Source of the DNA: Dama dama
Taxonomy: Eukaryota > Chordata > Mammalia > Artiodactyla > Cervidae
DNA length: 64,000 nt
Reading direction: 5' to 3'
Assembly: GCF_033118175.1 (NCBI RefSeq)
Contig: NC_083701.1
Location: 50,419,001-50,483,000, forward strand
Under the pieces are notes generated by a model, which was given only the letters and a program-made list of their open reading frames with translations, made no database searches and had not been told where the DNA came from. The translations under genes and the position numbers were made by a program. Shown in pieces: positions 55,385 to 64,000 of this stretch; the first letter of the stretch is position 1; each line of letters starts with the position of its first letter.

Positions 55385-57346
55385 TTTTTATTTTGTATTG
55401 GAGTACAATTGATTAACAATGTTGTGATAGTTTCAGGTGTACAACAAAGTGATTCAGTTATACATATGAATTATTTTTCAAATTACTTTTTCAATTAGGT
55501 TCTTATAGAATATTGAGCAGAGTTCCCTGTGCTGTACAGAAAGTCCTTGTTGGTTATCTCTTTTACATATAGCAGTGTGTACATGTCAATCCCAAGCTCC
55601 CTAACTATTCCTACACCTCACTCTTCACCTATGCTAACCATAAACTTGCTCTATAAGTCTGTGACACTGTTTTGTAAATAAGTCCATTTGTATAATTTTT
55701 TTTTTTAGACTTGGCATATAAGCAATATCATATGGTATTTCTCTTTCTCTATCTGACTTGCTTCATTCGGTATGGCAGTCTCTAGGTCCATTATTTCATT
55801 ATTTTTAATGGATCAGTAATATTCTATCATATATATGCATCATATCTTCTTTATCTATTCTTCTGTCAGTTGACATTTAGGTTGTTTCAATGTCTTGGAT
55901 ATTGTAAACATCACTGCAAACATCACATTAGATCACATTTATCCTTTCAGATCATGTTTGTTTCCAGATATAAACCCAGGAGTGGAATTGCAGGATTATA
56001 TGGTAGTATTTGATAAAATTCATCTCTGAAGCCATCTTGTCCTGGACTTTTGTTTGTTGGGAGTTTTTAAATCATAGTTTCCATTTCAGTCCTATGATTG
56101 GTCTGTTCATATTTTCTATTTCTTTTTGATTCAGTCTTGGGAAATTGTACTGTTATGACTGTTAGTATCTGCCTTATATATTTGAAGTACTCCTATGTTG
56201 GGTGTGTGTATATTTATAATTTTCGTATCTTCTTCTTTGATTGATCCCTTGATCGTTATGTAGTGACCTTCTTTGTCTCTTATAATGGTCTTCATTTTAA
56301 AGTCTGTTTGCCTGGTATGAGCATTGCTATTTCCAGCTTTCTTTTGATTTCCGTTTGCATGGAATATCTTTTCCCATCCCCCCACTTTCAGTTTTTATGT
56401 GTCCCTAAGTCTAAAGTGGGTCTCTTGTAGACAGCATATATAGAGGTCTTGTTTTGGTATACATTCAGTCAGTTATATCTTTTGGTTGGAGCATTTAATC
56501 CATTTACATTTAAGGTAATTATCAATATTAAATTCCTGTCGTCATTTTCTTAGTTGTTTTGGATTTGTTTTTGTATGTCTTTTTGCTTCCTTTTCTTTCT
56601 TGTTCTCATCGCCTGTGGTTTTATGACCATCTTTAGTGTTGTTTGGGTTGTCTTTTCTTTTTTTTTTCTGTGTGTGTGTTTGTGTGTGTGTGTGTGTATG
56701 TGTGCATCTATTGTAGTTTTTGGATTTGTTTCCATGAGGTTTTGATAGAGCAGGCTATATATGTACAAGGATGTTTTCAGTTGCTGGTCTCTTTCCCACC
56801 TAGAGAAGTTCCTTCATCATTTGTTGTAAAGCTGATCTGGTGATGCTGAAATATTTTAGCTTTTGCTTGTCTGTGAAGCTTTTGATTTTCCTATCAAATC
56901 TGAATGAGCACCTTACTGGGTAGAATATTCTTGGCTGTAGGTTCTTCCCTTTCATCATTTTAAATATATCGTGCCACTCCCTCTGGCCTTCAGATTTTCT
57001 GCTGAAAAATCAGCTGATAACCTTATGGGAATTCCCTATATGTTGTCATTTTTCTCTTGTTGCTTTTAACATTTTTTCATTGTATTTAATTTTCAATTTG
57101 ATTACTGTGTGTCTTGGCATGTTCTTCCTTGGGTTTATCTTATCTACTTGGGACTCTCTGGGATTCCTGGACTTGGGTGACTGTTTCATCCTCCTACCAT
57201 CTTGCTGTGGCTTCCTCTTTGTCTTTGGAGTAGGGTATCTTTTTGCTGATGGTTTTTTAGCAGTTAGTTGTGATTTTAGTGTTTTCATAAGAATGGAGTG
57301 ATCTCATGTCCTCCTGTTCTACCATCTTGAACTAATCTCAAGAATC
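55385..57346 (-). mobile_element. Artiodactyl L1 with internal deletions
   Basis: On the minus strand the order is: 5' part (57346-56990, 5' UTR and ORF1-like), the ORF1 C-terminal and inter-ORF region (56990-56400), the endonuclease start of ORF2 (56400-56150), a short RT-leading piece (about 56130-56000, with the antisense GAAGCCATCTTGTCCTGGAC), then the 3' end (55985-55385). Most of the RT domain is missing, lost in at least two internal deletions. It is the only L1 here that keeps sequence from near its 5' end. A TG tract (56670-56706) interrupts the inter-ORF part. Confidence 0.75.
56131..56385 (-). pseudogene. L1 ORF2 endonuclease-domain fragment
   Basis: About 84 codons with the L1 endonuclease text GWEKIFHANGNQKKAGNSNA, then RDKEGHYITIKGSIKEED and INIHTPNIG. 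This is roughly residues 60 to 140 of ORF2. It is isolated from the rest of ORF2 by deletion and stops, so it is dead. Confidence 0.8.
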
Positions 57347-59204
57347 TGATTCATAAAGTTCAATGTACATTATAAATGTTAGATGAAGTTTTACACTATC
57401 TAACAGCCTTCCTAATTGTATATTTTCCTAAAAATAGAAAAGAAACCACATGTTATTTGAAAAGGAGAAATTGTTAATTTCAACAGCTTTCTATTCCCCT
57501 TCCTTTACCTAATCATCCTTCAAGTTTCTTCTCTTGAAATCTTGTAAATTCTCTAAAAATTTAAGCATATTAACATCTCCTCATTTTAAAATAAAACAAA
57601 GATCAATTGGAGAGATTTAGATAGTATATTTCTTTAGGATTTATAAAATATAAGTAATGAATATATTTTTTGCTGTCAAACAATAAATGCAAAAATACCC
57701 AGCCTATTGCTTGGAATATAGAAAACATAAATAAATAATCATGGCATGGCACTGTCTTCCAAAATACATTATATGTGAAGTGAATTATCATTAAAAGAAA
57801 ATTTTTATTAACCAAACTAATTTAATTTTTAAGCTGAGTTTTAAACTTGCTAACAATAAATTCTGTATATGGATAACCTTATCAATGATTAGGGCAATGA
57901 TGTTTTGTTTGTATGTCATAACAGAAAGCATTTGGAACTACCATTTAGATGTTTGATGGCACTGTTAAGTCCATTTTTCTCTCTGAAACAATCTTTAGTG
58001 TCCCCTTCTGTAAATGGAAAAGACAAAGAAGCTGATTAGAATTAAATAAGAGGATCAACATGGTGAAAGCATCATATATATGAAAGATACTATATACTTA
58101 TTGTTCTTATTCATTTCATTATTTTTAAAATTTTGTTTTAAACTGAATTACATCCATCAGTTTCTCATGATAGTTACTAGAGTAAGCTTTATAGTTTTTG
58201 CCTCTTAAATATAAATCCATGGCAATAATTTAAAATGAATTAGTTTATCATACTGCTACTTATAAAAATGTGCTATTTAGCTACATTCACATAGTAGTAT
58301 GGATCAAAATGATTTAAAAGTATATATAGGAGAGATGTCACTGCAATTTAACTAAATATCACACAAAATTAAAATATCCATTCTGATCTTTCCAAAAAGA
58401 TCTTTGAAGTTTTTTTGGTAAATATATACAACCACAAGGAAATAATAACCCCAATAATTGAGATGTCATTATTTTGTTTCCTCATTGAAAAGTGATTTGA
58501 TACATAGCCAACTTTAGAAATGAAAATTATTCTTCACTAAAACTTAAATAATCTTTCTATTAATTAAAACTAGTCATTGAGAAATCCTCATATTGAGCTC
58601 TCCTCCTTTGAAAATTATTGTCATGTTTTTTTTCTGGGAGAGCTTAAGCTTTAATAATTTTACCATATCCTTAACAAAATGAATGATTTTTACATTGTTT
58701 TCTACTGCAGGATTATTTGTTTTGTTTATTAAGATTTGGTTTGTCATTATTTTCAGCAGTTTTTTCCCACATGTACACATAAACACTCCTACATGGGTAC
58801 ATGTACACGTGCACACACAAGCACATATATGTATATGTACTAATGGTGTCTTTTTGTCCACTAGCACCAGTTGAATGTTTTGCCAGGCCCAATGCAAAAT
58901 GAAAATGTTGGATCTCTTGCTCAGAATAATTAAGGATTTCAAGATGGCAACAAAAAAAGCATTAAACCAAAAGTGACACTTTTCTGAGAGGGAGTCCCAG
59001 TGTGATTGCACAGATCACACATCCATTAAGCAGGTCAGACTGTTCACATTCTCTACAGGAAAACAGTGCTATCTTCATAAGTACTTAGCCTTCATCTTCA
59101 TTTTCTTTCTTTGAATCTGTTCTGAATGAGGTGGGAAAATGGTAATAAAATAATAGTTACTGCTATTAATCTTACTCTATTATTTAGTATAGCTATAAGA
59201 TATA
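57347..59204. other. Unique intronic DNA with a possible MIR
   Basis: The part 57965-58110 (TTAGTGTCCCCTTCTGTAAA, AAATAAGAGGATCAACATGG) has reverse-MIR order but weak similarity. A CA-rich patch lies at 58780-58840. The 145-codon minus-strand frame at 58574-59011 runs through that patch and shows no known domain. Confidence 0.4.
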
Positions 59205-59424
59205 CATGCATGCATGTGTGCTAAGTCACTTCATTTGTGTCCAATTTTGCAACCCCATGGACTGGCCGCCAGGCTCCTCTGTCCATGGGATTCTCCAGGT
59301 AGGAATACTGAAGTGGTTGCCATTTCCTTCTCCAGGGGATCTTCCCGATCCAAAGATCAAACCTGTGTCTCTTATGTCTCCTGCATTGACAGGTGGGTTC
59401 TTTACCACTAGTGCCACCTTTAAA
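59205..59424 (-). mobile_element. Bov-tA SINE
   Basis: Complete minus-strand copy, tail ATGCATGCATGTGTGCTAAG at left and head GTTCTTTACCACTAGTGCCA at right. Confidence 0.9.
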
Positions 59425-60284
59425 TCCTCAAAAGTAGAATATAGGTGGTGTTTCTATTCTCTGAACTTGGGTATAGTAAAATCAAACAATTGTCTTTGTA
59501 TCCAGTTATTAAATAACTTTTCTCACTTATGAAGTCTCTGAAGTGTCACACAACTAATAGGCAAGAAAAAATTATCTACTATATTTCTTAAAAATAAAAT
59601 ATCCAAATTGTACTTTCAGCATATTGTACTGACTATCCTCTCATGGGAAGAAAAAAACCTTATATTTTTAGCTACCTAGTGTAAAGAATAAACTCTAATT
59701 GATTAACTTAAGCATATATTTCTGAACAGATGGTTTTTGTGTATATCTGCTTTGCATCAAGAATAACCTGTCAAACATCTTTGGACTTTGGTGATAATGG
59801 AGAAAGAGGCCCTGATACAAAATGTTGTATTATAACCCTATGCAGAAGTTCAATATGAAAATGTTACTACACTATTTTATAATTTTAAAAGAATTTTACC
59901 AGAAATCTGAGTCTTCTTCAATCAATTTTGTATCAATCTTCCTGTGTTTGTGTTTGGGTTGTGACAGACAGCTATGGATGGGGTGAAGCTAGGAAATTAA
60001 GTGGTAACGCAATCTGTCATACCTGAACTTCTCAAAAACAGAAGCATATGTCATCTTAAAAGCTTTTTTCTTCTCTATCTCAGAGGAAATTACTTCTGTT
60101 TGTGTCAAGCTTGTTGATTCCATTGCTCTTCATTTCCTTTGGGACCACGCTTTATCAATTTTCTCTTATTTCACATGTATCTTTTAAAATTTTTCACCAG
60201 CTTTCTTTTGTTTTCATTTCCACTTATTCCTCAGTCCACTACCACTTGGGTACTCTACCTGAATTGCCTGAACGACTCAAATGA
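59425..60284. other. Unique intronic DNA
   Basis: Nothing recognised. Confidence 0.4.
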
Positions 60285-60800
60285 TTTATTTTTACCTCTT
60301 TTTTTCTTTTAATTGTAAACAGATAACATGAGATCTACTTTTAACAAAAAATTAAGTGTGCAGCACTGTTAATTATAAGCACAATATTGTACAACAGATC
60401 TCTAGAACTTACTTATCTTGTATAACTGAATCTTTCAATCTATTGAACAGCAGCTTACTATTACCCACCCACCCCAGCCCGGACAACCACCATTCTACTT
60501 TCTGCTTCTATGAGATTAACTATTTGAAGATGCCTCATATAAGTGGAAAATATGCCCTGTTTGTCCTTCTGAGAGTGGTTTATTTCACTTAGCAAAATGT
60601 TTCTAAAAATTCATCTAGGATATCATACATGGCAGTATTTTCTTCTTTTTTATTCCTTGTATGTATATATCACATTTTAAAATCCACGAATCCATTAACC
60701 TTCATTTGTGCTTGATTCCATATCTTGGCTATTGTGAACAATAATGCAGTGAACATGGGGATGCATGTATCTCTTCAAGATCCTGAATACAGTTCTGTTA
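60285..60800 (-). mobile_element. Old L1 (L1M-type) 3' end
   Basis: Antisense L1M 3' UTR text: CACAATATTGTACAACAGAT, CTTGTATAACTGAATCTTTC, CTTAGCAAAATGTTTCTAAA and TCTTGGCTATTGTGAACAAT in the expected order. Diverged, with a broken frame. Confidence 0.65.
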
Positions 60801-62779
60801 AATAAATACTCAGAAATAAGATTGATAAAATACAGAAAGAATGAGTCAAATGCTGACTTGAAAAATAATATTAAGTACAATACAGTGTCCTTCATTTCAC
60901 ATTTGACTTGCACAGTATAATCATGAGAACCATTTTTGAGAAAAACTATTCAACTTTTTCCCACTTTTCTCAAGGGCCTCTCAAATCTTTGAAATTCAGA
61001 TATGTCTCTTCTGAAGTACCTAGTGTGTTATTATTGTTTGCAAGACTCTCACAATTTATTTTCCAAAAAAATTGAACTAAAGGATCTAGTCACTATTCTT
61101 AAATGCTTTGTAATTTTCACATAATAATAATGTAAGTGGTCAGCTAATTACTGAATAATTTTCTATTGTGGTTATTGCTTTGTTATGTGAAGATTGTTAC
61201 TGAACATTTACATACCAAGGACTTCCCTGAATAATTGGATGCAAACAGCTGTGTCTTTTGATCCACTAATTGGAAAGGATTATTTAATCAGTCTTTGAGA
61301 TGCAAACTTAAAATGTATAAAATGAATCGTTAATCATTTTAAATATTAGTAGACTTTCTACTTCAGAAATGCCAGACTGACTTAAGCATACTTATCGAAC
61401 CCTGGGCTAATCTCTCATTCCCCCACATTCATCTGCAGCAGTGATACCACAATTTATAAACCAAGGTCAGGTTATATCACTGTACACTTAGATTTTCATT
61501 ACTGATCAGGCGATTTTTCATCTAGCTATCAATCAAAATATCATCAGAATGCAATCATAGTTCTAAGAATAGAAGATGAGTTTAGACAATAATTTACATT
61601 AATAATTAATTTACTCCAGACACTAAATGTTTTAATATGCAATAAATATCTTCGTGGCTGGAAATATAAGCTAAAATAATGGATTCATAATCTCACTATT
61701 TGGAAAAGGTCAAAAAAAGGTTTTACTTCATTGTTATCATATTCCTTAACTGCATAAATGAAATATGCAGGTAAAATTTCCTTTAGAATAGTAGATATTA
61801 GTCCTACTGAACCAGAGTAAGTCATAACAATGTCTATATTTGGTCTTGGCATATCCAGCAACTTTATTGTGTACCTCATCACTCCCATTTTTCTTTTTCT
61901 TCAATAACAACATAGTTTACTGTTCAAACCAGGACACTTCTGAGAATGATATGGGATGCTATTAATAACAACAGTGACATCATAGGCATAAACTGAAATT
62001 GTCCAGGGCAAGCCAGGACTTAACGTTAACCTGTGACAGTACTTTTCCTTATAAAACTTATATGCCAAGAAGTTCTATCCTTTACCTTTCAAGAAACTGC
62101 CTTTATCACTTTCAAGTGTCAAATACTTGTCTGTGGCCTTACCACCCTGAACACACCTGAACTCATCTGAAGTGTCAGACACAAGTAAGTAATCAAAATA
62201 TTACCTCTGAGAAGTTTTAGCAATTTTGACAGACATCTAAAGCCTTAAAAGATGAAGAAGCTCTAATTTAGATAGTTCCAAAAGTCTTCTACAGAGGGAC
62301 TGTGTCATAAATGTGGTGCTAATTAAATGCTTTATTCTCCACCCATTACTAAATTAGGTATCATGTCAAGTTCTCAGGAGTTTCCAGAAATAATATGCCC
62401 TTTTATATACACATTTTTTCTTGTATCTACAATTGCATGTGCCTTCCCTTCAAACAAACTGTGCTTCAAGCAAAGCTGCCCAGCAGTTCATCCAAGTAAT
62501 TATTTCTGCCTTACCTCCAGTCTTACCTTGCCCCTAGATTTTAGTCCCACCAAAGCTTACCTTAAGTTTCCTATAAGTGAGCCTAAGAGGTAAATATTTT
62601 ACAATATTAAAGTACTTTCAAAACATCTTAAAGAGAAAACAATTAACATGTGAAAGTAAATTTTTGCAAAAGTGATTCAGCTATTTCTCTGAGCCCATTA
62701 GATGAAAAAGCTTTAATTTCTGTCAGGGGAGTAGTTTCTGGCATGAGTTCAGAGATTTCCTTCTATTCTTCACTAACAA
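60801..62779. other. Unique intronic DNA
   Basis: No repeat family or gene recognised. The 88-codon frame at 62327-62593 has no recognisable domain. Confidence 0.4.
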
Positions 62780-62960
62780 AAATATGTTCATTCATTTGTT
62801 TATTCATTTGCCTGTTTATTCAGTAGAGTTCACTGTAGTCAAGCACTACACTAGAAATACAAACTCTAAGACTAAAACTATCTCACAGCCCAGCAGGGGA
62901 GATAATACAGAGTTAACCAAAACTCTATAGAGCAGTGAAGAGAAGGAAATCAAAGAACAC
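62780..62960 (+). repeat. Ancient mammalian interspersed repeat
   Basis: ATTCATTTGTTTATTCATTT, CAAGCACTACACTAGAAATA and a CAGCAGGGGAGATAATAC block match the start of the old family seen at 10690-11180. Confidence 0.4.
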
Positions 62961-63334
62961 CAAAAAGGCAAAGCTTCAGATAGTTCATAGATCAGTGGAA
63001 TCCTGAAGTGTGAGTACATTTACCAAGCAAATGGAGACAGAAGTACAGAGAATGTCATGTTCAGGAGGCTACAGCAGGTCATATGACTAGAATCCCAGGA
63101 ACCATGATGTGGGCCTTGTAAGAGAGATAGGTCAGAGTGTGAATGGTCCCGGAAAACACAGGAAGAGGCTTTTAGCTAAGACTTACCAGGATTTAACAAA
63201 AGCATTTATGAAGAAACTAATTCTGTTAGCAGTGTATGAAAACATTTCTAGAAATATGGGGGGAAATGTTGAGGACCTAAGAGAAATCTGTCAATGACAA
63301 AGAGTTAGCATTTAACTCATCCAAAAGCAATGAG
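62961..63334. other. Unassigned intronic DNA
   Basis: May continue the preceding old repeat at low similarity. No gene. Confidence 0.35.
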
Positions 63335-63490
63335 AGCATTCATTCATTCATTCTACATATATTGTATACTTATATGTCAATGTTATGCTAGCTGATGGGC
63401 TTCCAAACATGAACTAGCTACTGGGATATAATTTAAACAGAAGAGGACTTGAACACAGTCTGTTTTCATAAAATTGAAAATTGAGGCAAG
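63335..63490 (+). repeat. Ancient mammalian interspersed repeat, second copy
   Basis: CATTCATTCATTCTACATAT followed by a TGCTAGCTGATGGGCTTCC block, the same general layout as 62780-62960. Confidence 0.35.
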
Positions 63491-63869
63491 GTCTCAGTTT
63501 CCTATGTAACCTGGTTCTTAAGGTATATAATTTAAAATTTTAGATTTCAGTGGTGCATAGATGAAGATTTGTATTAAACTCATACATTTTAGCTCACAAC
63601 TAACTCCTGCCGAAGGAGTCAACGCTGGATGATAAATCAATAAAGACAGCAAAAACCATTGTGTTGTTCTTGGCAGGTTTCTCCACAAGGTGAGTGAGAG
63701 CATGACGGTGATCAATATTAGAGTGGCTGTGCCTGAAACATATATTTTCCTAAAATGTCTTTGACCCAATAGACCCAGACCTCTCATCCAAGGAGAGAGC
63801 TGACCTTAAGTTCTGAACACATTTTAGCTACCTGCAGGTTGCAAGTATTGGTTTACATGTTCTCTCTTC
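63491..63869. other. Unique intronic DNA
   Basis: The 89-codon minus-strand frame at 63518-63787 has a hydrophobic stretch but no recognisable domain and probably arises by chance. Confidence 0.4.
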
Positions 63870-63965
63870 CACCTGGGCTATGTGCTGGTTGTCAGCAAAA
63901 ATTGTGTCTTTCTTTACCTTTGTATAAAGTCTAGCACACAACACTCAAAACATAAATTTGTAAAA
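63870..63965 (+). repeat. Old repeat end
   Basis: TGTGTCTTTCTTTACCTTTG, CTAGCACACAACACTCAAAA and TTTGTAAAATATTTGTCAAG resemble the terminal part of an old MIR- or LINE-type repeat. Confidence 0.3.
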
Positions 63966-64000
63966 TATTTGTCAAGAAAAATTAAGATAAGTGGATAGCT

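Larger units (their letters stand above)
5101..64000 (+). other. CSMD3: Intron downstream of the CSMD exon (partial)
   Basis: The intron begins with a GTAATG donor at 5101. No further coding exon was recognised to the end of the window, so this intron would exceed 58.9 kb. Introns of that size are normal for CSMD genes, which span about a megabase. All later entries lie inside it. Confidence 0.65.

Noticed and set aside
58574..59011. 145-codon minus-strand open frame
   Set aside because: The middle is a CA-rich repeat giving His/Cys/Thr runs; the rest has no recognisable domain.
1..64000. CRISPR array, operon, phage or other prokaryotic system
   Set aside because: No regularly spaced repeats with unique spacers and no dense gene layout. 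SINE/LINE content and a spliced CSMD exon show mammalian nuclear DNA.

Overview
The window reads as nuclear DNA of a bovid ruminant (cattle, sheep, goat or a close relative). It is AT-rich. It is filled with the repeat set specific to that group: BovB (RTE-type) LINE copies, their tRNA-Glu-headed Bov-tA and dimeric BovA2 SINEs, CHR-type cetartiodactyl SINEs and artiodactyl L1s. Older mammal-wide relics (MIR, L2-like, MER5A, Tigger, Charlie-type hAT) lie beneath them. I cannot tell the species from the sequence.

Only one piece of a cellular gene is supported: a 113-bp internal exon at 4988-5100 on the + strand. It has good splice sites and encodes the C-terminal third of a CUB domain of a CUB-and-sushi (CSMD) protein, most probably CSMD3. 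Everything before it is upstream intron, and the remaining 58.9 kb is part of one long downstream intron. No other exon, RNA gene or independent promoter was recognised. Almost all open frames in the window are decayed transposon coding sequence or chance.

Layout: 0-5 kb holds a Bov-tA, a BovB with target-site duplication (TSD), an L1 with a fold-back at its 5' junction, and the exon. 5-11 kb is mostly unique intron with a CHR SINE, an L2-like relic and an L1 3' end. 11-23 kb is a BovB-rich block with microsatellites, a Tigger fossil and an old L1. 25-28 kb is a nested cluster in which a BovB with an inverted 5' part splits an older HAL1/L1-like element. 29-36 kb holds MER5A, MIRs, a young BovB and SINEs. 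37-45 kb holds Bov-tAs, a hAT fossil, an L1 3' end and a SINE-LINE chimera. 46-55 kb holds relics, BovB and paired inverted SINEs. 55-57 kb is an internally deleted L1. 57-64 kb is mostly unique.

There is no operon-like or previously undescribed multigene system here. The interesting observations are structural: a Bov-tA/BovB chimera inserted as one unit, an L1 insertion with a 69-bp fold-back copy of its target flank, a BovB with an inverted 5' segment, a 55-bp duplication beside the exon's branch-point region, several near-perfect hairpins, and two convergent CTCF-core matches. Repeat family names come from remembered consensus sequences, not from a database search.
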